Source: Candidatus Hestiella acidicharens
Lineage (GTDB): Archaea > Thermoproteota > Thermoprotei_A > Sulfolobales > Acidilobaceae
Direction: 5' to 3'
Assembly: GCA_015523575.1 (NCBI GenBank)
Contig: WAJZ01000144.1
Location: 1 to 5,831 of the forward strand
DNA length: 5,831 nt
In this document: piece by piece, positions 1 through 5,831 of the stretch
Position numbering within the stretch: position 1 is the first letter of the stretch
How the letters are laid out: every line of letters starts with the position of its first letter
Program-made: the position numbers and the translations under genes
Notes under the pieces: model-generated
Seen by the model: the letters and a program-made list of their open reading frames with translations, nothing else
Databases searched by the model: none
Told to the model about the DNA's origin: nothing

Positions 1-83
1 AGCGGATAATCAGAACGGATAAGGGTAACTGGCTGGAGATCCAGTCTCTTAGTGTATTGCAGTTCCTTATAAAGGCTCAATGA
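1..83 (+). CDS. possible 3' end of an unrecognised upstream gene (partial)
   Basis: Reading from position 3, 26 codons are open to a TGA at 81-83, while the other two + frames stop within the first 20 bases. The tail would end in SVLQFLIKAQ and is not one I recognise. In favour: the first 45 bases are purine-rich like the coding strand of the other genes here, and a T-rich tract that could terminate transcription follows 9 bp after the stop. Against: 26 open codons are not rare by chance. One frame of the opposite strand is also open, from a TTG at 80 down to the edge (beginning MSLYKELQY), with an A/T-rich TATA-like stretch at 110-120 upstream of it, so a divergent gene is the main alternative. 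The strand is therefore uncertain and no function is proposed. Confidence 0.3.
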   Translation, partial: RIIRTDKGNWLEIQSLSVLQFLIKAQ

Positions 84-92
84 AACCGTGCT

Positions 93-120
93 TATTTCTC
101 CCTTTTTCTAATTTTTATTG
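93..120 (+). terminator. T-rich tract, possible archaeal terminator
   Basis: Starting nine bases after the TGA at 81-83, the + strand becomes strongly pyrimidine-rich, with T-runs at 94-98, 103-107 and 112-116 and no hairpin. Archaeal RNA polymerase typically terminates on such oligo-T stretches without a stem. The alternative is that, read on the other strand, this is the A/T-rich promoter of a divergent gene. Confidence 0.35.
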
Positions 121-147
121 TAGAATGGTAGTGGGATAACTTTTGAA

Positions 148-165
148 TGACAAATTTTAAAATTA
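148..165 (+). promoter_or_regulatory. BRE/TATA-like promoter of modD
   Basis: The A/T block TTTTAAAATTA lies at 155-165, preceded by TGACAAA at 148-154, which resembles a TFB recognition element. In archaea, transcription usually starts about 25 bp downstream of the TATA centre, here near 184-187. That would leave a leader of only about 10 nt before the TTG at 196. The assignment rests on composition and spacing only. Confidence 0.45.
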
Positions 166-171
166 TTTGGA

Positions 172-184
172 GTACGTAACGTAC
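172..184 (+). promoter_or_regulatory. 13-bp perfect palindrome at the modD promoter, candidate operator
   Basis: GTACGT (172-177), a single central A (178) and ACGTAC (179-184) form a perfect 6-bp inverted repeat. It lies between the TATA-like box and the start codon, abutting the predicted transcription start and the SD-like GGGGAT. A protein bound here would obstruct initiation, so a repressor site is the simplest reading. No regulator is encoded in the window and I do not recognise the motif. Confidence 0.4.
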
Positions 185-190
185 GGGGAT
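185..190 (+). promoter_or_regulatory. Shine-Dalgarno-like site supporting the TTG start of modD
   Basis: GGGGAT matches the archaeal SD consensus GGTGAT at five of six positions and sits 5 nt before the TTG at 196. The in-frame ATG at 217 has no comparable site at normal spacing, which favours the TTG, although homologous sequence begins only around the ATG. Confidence 0.45.
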
Positions 191-195
191 AATCT

Positions 196-1065
196 TTGAG
201 TGGCTGTAATTTGTCGATGCACTTGCCAGAAAACCTAGTTGACGAATGGATAAGAGAAGATATACCATTCATGGATCTCACAACGAGCATACTAGGAATA
301 GCTAATAGGCCAGCTAAGGCAAGCATTATACTACGTGAAAGAGCTGTTATGTGTGGTCTTCAAGAGGCAAGTGCTATATATAGGAGGCTAGGTGCTTTTG
401 TAGAGAATAAGATCGTAGAAGGCACCTGGGGGGAGCCAGGGCAAGAGCCCATGGTTCTACAAGGCACTAGTGGTCAACTACATGCTGGATGGCGAGTAGC
501 CCAAACTCTTGTATCAATAGGCTCGGGGGTAGCAACCTATACCCAGTTAATGGTAGAAAAGGCCAGAAAGGTTAACCCAAAAGTAATTATAGTTGCTGCA
601 CGCAAGGCACCTCCTGGCCTAAGACATTTATATTATCATTGCGTTCTATGCGGAGGAGCAACACCTCACCGTATTGGTATAAGTGATACTGTGTTAATTT
701 TTCCTAATCATACAAGGTTGCTTAAAGGTATAGATGGGGTTATAGATAGGATCAAGGAGGCAAGGTCTCTTATAGGTGAACGCCAAGTTGTTGTTGAGGT
801 TGAGAACCTTGATGAAGCTATTAAGGCAGCAAAGAGTGGCGTTATAGATGAAGTACAACTAGATCATGTTATGCCAGATAAGCTCTACTCATTTGTTACA
901 AAGATACGCGAGGTTAATGATAAAGTGAGGATAGCCGTTGGTGGTGGTATAAACCTTGATAACATAGAAAAATACGCTACTACTGGTGTTGATGTAATAG
1001 TCACTAGCGCGCCCTTCTGGGCAAGGCCAATTGATCTTACTACCAGGATAGAAGAGTTAGATTAA
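196..1065 (+). CDS. modD: ModD-like pyrophosphorylase (NadC/ModD family), molybdenum-associated
   Basis: A 289-residue cytoplasmic protein of the quinolinate phosphoribosyltransferase fold, close to the usual family length. The N-terminal half carries EDIPFMDLTT (21-30; family ED-P-GDLTT, here Met for Gly). The barrel half carries R100 in GWRVAQTL, SGVATYT (110-116), RK (136-137) in RKAPPGLR, HR (158-159) in TPHRIGISDT, E201/E203 in VVEVE, QLDHVMPD (221-228), VGGGIN (248-253) and VTSAPFWARPID (269-280). The segments GGATPHRIGIS, LIFPNH and VTSAP--A-P-D are typical of ModD rather than NadC. Most tellingly, the Lys of the NadC KDNH motif is Phe169. ModD is known from molybdate-transport loci but its reaction is unproven. 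NadC activity is the alternative, disfavoured by the lost Lys. The TTG start is chosen for its SD-like site; an ATG at 217 would remove seven residues. The gene lies 369 bp ahead of narG, which fits a role in molybdenum use, but separate transcription is likely. Confidence 0.82.
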   Translation: MSGCNLSMHLPENLVDEWIREDIPFMDLTTSILGIANRPAKASIILRERAVMCGLQEASAIYRRLGAFVENKIVEGTWGEPGQEPMVLQGTSGQLHAGWRVAQTLVSIGSGVATYTQLMVEKARKVNPKVIIVAARKAPPGLRHLYYHCVLCGGATPHRIGISDTVLIFPNHTRLLKGIDGVIDRIKEARSLIGERQVVVEVENLDEAIKAAKSGVIDEVQLDHVMPDKLYSFVTKIREVNDKVRIAVGGGINLDNIEKYATTGVDVIVTSAPFWARPIDLTTRIEELD

Positions 1066-1340
1066 AAGGTATGTCACGCTAAGCTTTAGTTTCTACATTT
1101 TCATACTTCATCATTACTTCTTAGCTACCGCATGGCTGATCAAAATAAGATACCTATATAGATCGTTGCTAAAGGTTTGTGATAACTCTCTTATTGCTTA
1201 TCATTTCTTTAGTTTGCCTATGTTACCTCTAGATTAGCTACCAATACTTCTAAGCATTCAAGCCTGAATTTTATTATAATTCATACCAAGTTGGCTTTAG
1301 TTTTTTATAATAAGCCTTTACTTTTCTAGAGGAGATACGA
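1066..1340. other. non-coding gap between modD and the narG promoter
   Basis: No supported gene on either strand; the longest start-to-stop frames I checked are about ten codons (for example an ATG at 1132, stop at 1159). The sequence is AT-rich and, on the + strand, pyrimidine-rich. It holds a palindromic TATA-like CTATATAG (1154-1161), an imperfect repeat TGATAA/TTATCA (1180-1185 and 1198-1203), GAATT/AATTC (1266-1270 and 1278-1282), GGCTT/AAGCC (1293-1297 and 1312-1316) and a run of six T (1301-1306). None is strong enough to name. A short untranslated RNA starting near 1185 and ending at the T-run is conceivable but unproven. Confidence 0.5.
1085..1102 (+). terminator. T-rich tract after modD, possible terminator
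   Basis: About 20 bp after the modD stop codon, the + strand has clustered T-runs (TTTAG, TTTC, ATTTTC) without a stem-loop, the form expected of an archaeal intrinsic terminator. The runs are short, so this is weak. Confidence 0.3.
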
Positions 1341-1379
1341 TTCCCTAAAATCTCCTAATTCTTCCTAAAATCTTAGGAA
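1341..1379 (+). promoter_or_regulatory. 10-bp-phased CCTAA repeats plus inverted repeat, candidate narG operator
   Basis: CCTAA occurs at 1344-1348, 1354-1358 and 1364-1368, exactly 10 bp apart, so all copies face the same side of the helix. The first and third are part of a longer direct repeat CCTAAAATCT (1344-1353 and 1364-1373). The third copy also forms a perfect inverted repeat, TTCCTAA (1362-1368), 4 bp, TTAGGAA (1373-1379). The right arm touches the BRE-like bases before the narG TATA box. This is what a multi-site operator looks like. The regulator, and whether it activates or represses, cannot be told from the window; oxygen-, nitrate- or molybdenum-responsive control would suit the downstream genes. 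Confidence 0.6.
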
Positions 1380-1390
1380 AAGTTATATAT
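1376..1390 (+). promoter_or_regulatory. BRE/TATA promoter of the narGH operon
   Basis: GGAAAAG (1376-1382) followed by TTATATAT (1383-1390) reads as a BRE plus TATA box. Transcription would begin near 1411-1415, giving a leader of about 20-24 nt that includes the SD at 1421. A second A/T block, ATATAAA (1401-1407), is too close to the SD to leave it in the transcript, so it is the less likely box. Confidence 0.6.
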
Positions 1391-1420
1391 TAGCAGGTAG
1401 ATATAAAGCTTAAGGAACTT

Positions 1421-1426
1421 GGAGGG
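1421..1426 (+). promoter_or_regulatory. strong Shine-Dalgarno site fixing the TTG start of narG
   Basis: GGAGGG lies 8 nt before the TTG at 1435. An in-frame TAA at 1411-1413 prevents any longer N-terminus, and there is no in-frame ATG or GTG between that stop and the TTG. Start codon, SD and protein alignment all agree. Confidence 0.75.
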
Positions 1427-1434
1427 TTATTATA

Positions 1435-4400
1435 TTGGTACATCAGGAATTCATAAAGAAAGGGCGCGAGTGGGAAGATCTATATAGGGATAGGTACAAT
1501 CACGCAAAGAGGGTCAGGTCTACGCATGGAGTTAATTGTACTGGATCGTGCAGTTGGTTTATCTTTGTCAAAGATGGGGTTATAATTACCGAAATGCCGG
1601 CAACTGACTACCCAATAATAAATGATGACGTACCTCCCTATGAGCCACGTGGATGTTCTAGGGGGGCTAGCTTTTCTTGGTATGAATATTCGCCTCATAG
1701 AATAAAATATCCATACATAAGGAAATCCTTGTTAAGGTTGTGGAGAGAGGCTTTAGAAAAATATAATGACCCAGTTTCTGCATGGGAATCTATAGTCGAA
1801 GATAAGGATAAGTCAAGGTTGTATAAAGAAGAGAGAGGAAAAGGTGGGTTTGTGAGGTCTACATGGAAAGAAGTTACAGAATTGATTTCATCATCAATTG
1901 TATATACAATTAAAAAATATGGTCCAGATAGGATATTTGGGTTTACTCCAATACCTGCAATGTCAATGGTAAGCTACGCTTCTGGCACTAGATTTTTGTC
2001 TTTAATCGGCGGAGTTGTCATGAGCTTCTATGACTGGTACGCAGATTTACCCATAGCATCTCCCCAAGTATGGGGAGAACAGACAGATGCGCCTGAAAGC
2101 GCTGATTGGTATAATGCAACATATATCATAGATTGGGGGACAAATATTGCAATGACCAGAACGCCAGACGCACACTTCTATGCGGAGGCAAGGTATAGGG
2201 GTACTAAGGTAGTTGCTGTTTCACCAGATTATGCAGACTTTGTTAAATTTGCAGACGTATGGATCCATCCAAGGCCTGGTACAGATGGGGCACTAGCGCT
2301 AGCAATGGCACATGTGATAGCTAAGGAGTTTCATGTAGATAGAAAGGTGGAATATTTTGAAAATTATTTAAAAAGGTTTACAGACGCACCATTCCTAATA
2401 TTGCTGAAAAGGAGAGGCAATGAATATGTATTGGATAGATTCCTAAGGGCATCACATATTGATAATGTTGAAAAGGGGGAGTGGAAACTCGTCGTATTTG
2501 ATAAGAAAAGAGGAAGACTCTCAATACCAAATGGATCTATAGGGTTTAGATGGTCTGAAGGGAGTAAATGGAACCTAAAGATGGAAGATTCCAGGGATGG
2601 GGCTGAGATAGATCCTACACTAACTTTTCTCGGTTTACATGATGATCTTGTAAGTTTGAGCTTACCGGTCTTTGACACCCCTAGGTTCGTTACAAGAGAA
2701 GTACCTATAAAAAGGATTAAAATGAAGGATGGAAAAGAAGCTTACGTGACGACAGTTTTTGATGTTTTGCTAGCGAATTTAGGAGTTAAGAGGGGAAACC
2801 TTAAGGGATATCCAGAGTCGTATGAGGAAGATGAACCCTATACGCCCAGGTGGCAGGAAAGTATAACAACAGTTCCTAAGGACCTAGTAATAAAAATAGC
2901 TAGGGAATTTGCAAAAAATGCAGAGGAGAGTGGCGGTAAATCCCTTGTTCTACTAGGGGCTGGGGTTAACCATTGGTTCCATAGTGACTTGCTTTACAGG
3001 GGAATAATAACTATCTTGCTGCTAATAGGTGCTGTCGGTGTAAACGGTGGCGGATGGGCACATTATGTAGGCCAAGAGAAGGTAAGGACATTTGAGGGAT
3101 GGAATACAATAGCATTTGCCAGGGATTGGGTTCCTGCAACAAGGTTACAGAATACCACATCTTGGGTATACTTCCATACAGACCAATGGAGATATGATGG
3201 CCTTACAATGAATAAGCTTTCACTAGATAAAACGTTATATGAGCATCCAGCCGATTATAATGTGTTAGCAGTGAGGAGAGGATGGTTACCTTTTTACCCT
3301 CAATTTAACGGGAATCCATTAGAGATAGTTAGGGACAAAGGTGAAAATGCCGTAGAAAAAACCTTAAACTTGATAAGGTCCAACGACCTTTCATTTTCGA
3401 TATCTGACGTAGATAATACCATAAACTTTCCTAGAATATTATTTGTTTGGAGAGCTAACCTCTTATTCTCTAGTGGAAAGGGAAGCGAATACTTTTTAAA
3501 GCATCTTCTTGGAACCCACAACTTTGTTGAAAACGTTGAGAAGGCAAAAGGAAAGGTAAGGGAAATAAAGTGGAGAGACCCAGCCCCGCAAGGTAAGCTA
3601 GACCTACTAGTAACCTTGGACTTTAGAATGAGCGGAACGGCGCTCTATTCCGATATAGTGCTACCGGCAGCTACGTGGTATGAAAAACATGACCTTAGCT
3701 CAACCGATATGCATACCTTTGTTCATCCATTTAATCCTGCTATAGATCCACCATGGGAGTCTAAAAATGATTGGGATATATTTAAGCTTATAGCAAAGAA
3801 ATTTTCGGAGCTTGCAAAAAAGCATCTGGGTAAAAAGATCGATGTTTTATACTTACCCTTAATGCATGATACCCCAGATGAGATATCACAACACCTATTG
3901 GATAAAGATGCTTTAGATAGAGACCAGCTAATGGAAGAAGAGTTCGTTCCTGGTAAAACCATGGGTAAAATAGTTGCTGTTGAAAGGGATTATACAAAGA
4001 TACATGATATGATGATTACTATAGGGCCATTAGTAAAAGAAAAGAGCTTGAAGTTCTTTGGTATAGATGTAAACCTTGCAGAAGAATATGAAGAGTTAAA
4101 GAAGGATATAGGAGAAGTAAATGGCAAACCAAGCATTTTAGATGATATAAACGTCGCAGAGGCTATATTAAGATTCAGTTCTGGTACAAACGGTGAGGTA
4201 GCGAAAAGGGAATATAAATATGTTGAGAAGGTAACCGGGCTCAATCTTTCAGACCTTTATGATGGTATTAGTGAAATAAAGTATAGATTCAAAGACCTTG
4301 TCTCTTCTCCAAAGAGGGTGGTAGACACACCTATAGAATCCGGTATAGTAAAGAAGGGCAGAACTGCGTCTTCATTTACTTTTAACATAGAATACCTTGT

Positions 4401-4968
4401 TCCTTGGAGAACCCTTTCAGGAAGGCAACACTTCTACTTAGATCATCCTCTAATCCTTGAAGAAGGAGAGGGTTTACCTGTGTATAAGCCACCACTTAAT
4501 GAAGACTTTGTTCCAGGAGAAGAAAAGGGTTTGGTAATAAGGGTTCCAACTCCTCACGGAAAGTGGAACATGCATACTACATTTATGGATAACTTGTTTA
4601 TGTTGCAGCTCTTCAGGGGTGGTCCAGTAATATGGCTTAATGAAGAAGAAGCGAAGGAAGCTGGCATAAATGATAACGATTGGGTTGCTGTTAAGAATGA
4701 AAATGGTGTTGTCGTTGTAAGGGCTGTGCTTTCCCATAGAATACCTAAAGGTATTGGCTACCTATATCACGCGCAGGAGAGAACCGTTAATGTTGGTAAG
4801 TATAAAGGGATTCCAGGAGGTGCGCACAATGCAATAACAAGGGTTCAGGTAAAGCCTACGGAGATGATTGGTGGATATGCTCAATTCTCTTATTTCTTAA
4901 ATTATTATGGGCCTGTGGGAACACAAAGGGATGCGATAGCCCTCGTAAAGAAGGTGGAGGAAAAATGA
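1435..4968 (+). CDS. narG: respiratory nitrate reductase, catalytic alpha subunit NarG
   Basis: NarG reduces nitrate to nitrite at a Mo-bisPGD centre, with electrons from NarH. At 1177 residues it is slightly shorter than E. coli NarG (1247) and collinear with it. The FS0 [4Fe-4S] ligands H31, C35, C39 and C74 and the Mo ligand D204 (in DWYADLP) each lie exactly 18 residues before E. coli H49, C53, C57, C92 and D222. Other landmarks are HGVNCTGSCSW (31-41), EPRGC-RG (70-77), WGEQTDAPESADWYN (213-227), GGGWAHYVGQEK (538-549), YSDIVLPAATWYE (738-750), and a C-terminal molybdopterin dinucleotide-binding domain from about 1055, ending in MIGGYAQFSYFLNYYG. No frameshift or missing ligand was seen. 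The protein starts 13 residues before the conserved REWEDLYRDRY region, so there is no Tat signal, and a stop at 1411 excludes one upstream. A cytoplasm-facing enzyme is implied. Nitrite oxidoreductase alpha is less likely given the close NarG match. narH follows with a 4-bp overlap. Confidence 0.96.
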   Translation: MVHQEFIKKGREWEDLYRDRYNHAKRVRSTHGVNCTGSCSWFIFVKDGVIITEMPATDYPIINDDVPPYEPRGCSRGASFSWYEYSPHRIKYPYIRKSLLRLWREALEKYNDPVSAWESIVEDKDKSRLYKEERGKGGFVRSTWKEVTELISSSIVYTIKKYGPDRIFGFTPIPAMSMVSYASGTRFLSLIGGVVMSFYDWYADLPIASPQVWGEQTDAPESADWYNATYIIDWGTNIAMTRTPDAHFYAEARYRGTKVVAVSPDYADFVKFADVWIHPRPGTDGALALAMAHVIAKEFHVDRKVEYFENYLKRFTDAPFLILLKRRGNEYVLDRFLRASHIDNVEKGEWKLVVFDKKRGRLSIPNGSIGFRWSEGSKWNLKMEDSRDGAEIDPTLTFLGLHDDLVSLSLPVFDTPRFVTREVPIKRIKMKDGKEAYVTTVFDVLLANLGVKRGNLKGYPESYEEDEPYTPRWQESITTVPKDLVIKIAREFAKNAEESGGKSLVLLGAGVNHWFHSDLLYRGIITILLLIGAVGVNGGGWAHYVGQEKVRTFEGWNTIAFARDWVPATRLQNTTSWVYFHTDQWRYDGLTMNKLSLDKTLYEHPADYNVLAVRRGWLPFYPQFNGNPLEIVRDKGENAVEKTLNLIRSNDLSFSISDVDNTINFPRILFVWRANLLFSSGKGSEYFLKHLLGTHNFVENVEKAKGKVREIKWRDPAPQGKLDLLVTLDFRMSGTALYSDIVLPAATWYEKHDLSSTDMHTFVHPFNPAIDPPWESKNDWDIFKLIAKKFSELAKKHLGKKIDVLYLPLMHDTPDEISQHLLDKDALDRDQLMEEEFVPGKTMGKIVAVERDYTKIHDMMITIGPLVKEKSLKFFGIDVNLAEEYEELKKDIGEVNGKPSILDDINVAEAILRFSSGTNGEVAKREYKYVEKVTGLNLSDLYDGISEIKYRFKDLVSSPKRVVDTPIESGIVKKGRTASSFTFNIEYLVPWRTLSGRQHFYLDHPLILEEGEGLPVYKPPLNEDFVPGEEKGLVIRVPTPHGKWNMHTTFMDNLFMLQLFRGGPVIWLNEEEAKEAGINDNDWVAVKNENGVVVVRAVLSHRIPKGIGYLYHAQERTVNVGKYKGIPGGAHNAITRVQVKPTEMIGGYAQFSYFLNYYGPVGTQRDAIALVKKVEEK
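4953..4960 (+). promoter_or_regulatory. Shine-Dalgarno site of narH inside the narG 3' end
   Basis: GGTGGAGG (one base from GGAGG-type extended SD sequences) lies 4 nt before the narH ATG and within the last codons of narG, which suits translational coupling at the ATGA overlap. Confidence 0.6.
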
Positions 4969-5831
4969 AGGTTATGATGAATTGGATGATGGTCTTTAAC
5001 CTTGATAAATGCCTAGGTTGTGGTGCATGTACCATAGCTTGCAAAAACTTATGGACCAACAGAGAAGGAACCGAATATATGTTTTGGAATAACGTGGAGA
5101 CTAAGCCTGGAAGAGGGTATCCAGTTGATTGGGAGGACCAGGAAAAGTGGCATGGGGGTTGGATATTAACAAAGGATGGGAAGCTGAAACTAGCTATTGG
5201 TGGAAGGGTTGCAAGGTTAATGCAAATATTTCACAATCCATACTTACCTACAATCGATGATTATTCGGAGCCATATACCTTTACATACAAGAACTTGGTT
5301 AAGGCAGAAGGGGATGGCACTCAACCAACGGCAGAACCAGTTTCTCTTATAACAAAGAGACCCCTCAGAATAAATTGGGGCAGCAACTGGGAGGATGACC
5401 TTGCAGGTGGAAGCCAAAACGTTGTGAATGATCCAAATATAAGAAAACATTTACAAAACAAGATAAAGGCCGATTTCGCGAGAGCTTTTATGTTTTACCT
5501 CCCTAGGATATGTAATCATTGTCTAAACCCATCTTGCGTTGCAGCTTGTCCTGCAGGGGCTATGTATAAGAGGCATGAAGATGGCATAGTTTTAGTAGAT
5601 CAGATGAAGTGCAGAGGATGGAGGTTCTGTGTATCTGCATGCCCTTATAAAAAAGTTTACTATAATTGGAGTACTGGAAAGTCAGAGAAGTGCACATTAT
5701 GTTTTGCAAGGCTTGAAAATGGTGAACCCCCGGCATGCTTTCAGGGATGCGTGGGGCGTATTAGGTATATAGGCCCTGTGCTTTACGATGCTGACAGGGT
5801 TGTGTGGGCAGCCTCTGCCCCCGATCCAAGG
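4965..5831 (+). CDS. narH: respiratory nitrate reductase, iron-sulfur beta subunit NarH (3' truncated by window)
   Basis: NarH passes electrons from the membrane cytochrome b subunit NarI to NarG. The ATG overlaps the narG stop (ATGA). 289 codons are visible and remain open to the window end, against 512 residues in E. coli NarH, so roughly the last two fifths are missing. The start is secure: the first cluster motif C16-C19-C22-C26 has the same numbering as in E. coli. Group two is C183, C186, C191, C195; group three C216, W219, C222, C226; group four C243, C246, C258, C262, all one residue before the E. coli positions. Trp219 in CRGWRFC replaces a cysteine, as in other NarH, where it makes the last cluster [3Fe-4S] instead of [4Fe-4S]. 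Conserved NarH segments include NNVETKPG (42-49), NWEDDL (141-146), YLPRICNHCLNPSC (178-191) and GRIRYIG (264-270). No signal peptide or membrane segment is seen. narJ and narI would be expected downstream. Confidence 0.96.
   Translation, partial: MKVMMNWMMVFNLDKCLGCGACTIACKNLWTNREGTEYMFWNNVETKPGRGYPVDWEDQEKWHGGWILTKDGKLKLAIGGRVARLMQIFHNPYLPTIDDYSEPYTFTYKNLVKAEGDGTQPTAEPVSLITKRPLRINWGSNWEDDLAGGSQNVVNDPNIRKHLQNKIKADFARAFMFYLPRICNHCLNPSCVAACPAGAMYKRHEDGIVLVDQMKCRGWRFCVSACPYKKVYYNWSTGKSEKCTLCFARLENGEPPACFQGCVGRIRYIGPVLYDADRVVWAASAPDPR

Noticed and set aside
20..50. Stem ACTGG/CCAGT around CTGGAGAT, resembling a tRNA-Ser (GGA) anticodon arm
   Set aside because: The loop is eight bases, not seven, and no T-arm (GGTTC-A-TCC) or acceptor stem can be found on either side on either strand. 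The high-GC stems expected in a thermophile tRNA are also absent.
1132..1161. Nine-codon ORF (ATG at 1132) in the modD-narG gap
   Set aside because: No SD-like sequence precedes it, it is far too short to be distinguished from chance, and it overlaps the TATA-like CTATATAG.
1303..1311. TATAAT at 1306-1311 as a bacterial -10 box for narG
   Set aside because: There is no acceptable -35 hexamer at 16-18 bp upstream, and it is over 120 bp from the start codon. The BRE/TATA at 1376-1390 fits the SD and start much better.
1881..1898. TTGAT-N6-ATCAA resembling a bacterial FNR site
   Set aside because: The FNR consensus has four, not six, bases between half-sites, and this copy is about 450 bp inside the coding region rather than in the promoter.
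2059..2078. Perfect 7-bp hairpin TCTCCCC/GGGGAGA with a 6-nt loop inside narG
   Set aside because: It falls in codons for the highly conserved SPQVWGEQ segment, no T-run follows, and reading continues for almost 3 kb, so a terminator or attenuator is unlikely. Codon constraint explains it.
108..5450. Reverse-strand open frames of 67-104 codons lying opposite modD, narG and narH
   Set aside because: They sit opposite clearly coding frames, show no recognisable domains, have low-complexity Ser/Phe-rich composition typical of antisense reading of these codons, and lack promoters or SD sites.

Overview
The window reads as accessory respiratory DNA of a probably thermophilic archaeon, most likely Thermoproteota. 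The grounds are: AT-rich sequence; Arg codons almost all AGG/AGA and Ile very often ATA; two TTG starts; BRE/TATA-like elements about 40-50 bp before the starts of modD and narG; and T-rich tracts without hairpins where terminators are expected. A thermophilic bacterium with similar codon use (for example Aquificota) is not excluded, and NarG/NarH themselves are very bacterial in character.

Layout, all confident genes on the + strand. Positions 1-83 hold an open frame that is probably the 3' end of an unrecognised gene, followed by a T-rich tract (93-120). A short promoter region (148-195) carries a TATA-like box, a perfect 13-bp palindrome and a Shine-Dalgarno-like GGGGAT. It leads into modD (196-1065), a member of the NadC/ModD phosphoribosyltransferase-like family. 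A 369-bp non-coding gap follows, with pyrimidine-rich sequence after modD and, next to narG, a compact promoter with three CCTAA repeats phased at exactly 10 bp, an inverted repeat, BRE/TATA and a strong SD. narG (1435-4968) is complete. narH starts inside the narG stop codon (ATGA overlap, 4965) and runs off the right edge after 289 codons.

Functionally this is the start of a respiratory nitrate reductase operon. NarG (Mo-bisPGD catalytic subunit with cluster FS0) receives electrons through the four Fe-S clusters of NarH. A NarI-type cytochrome b and a NarJ chaperone would be expected beyond the right edge but are not visible. modD, a family otherwise found with molybdate transport genes, fits beside a molybdoenzyme, but it has its own promoter-like region, so co-transcription with narG is doubtful.

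The main points for a second look are the 10-bp-phased CCTAA operator at narG, the 13-bp palindrome at the modD promoter, the sequence-supported absence of a Tat signal on this NarG (unusual for archaeal nitrate reductases), and a ModD that mixes NadC-like and ModD-like motifs. I see no new multi-gene system, CRISPR array, insertion sequence or RNA gene.
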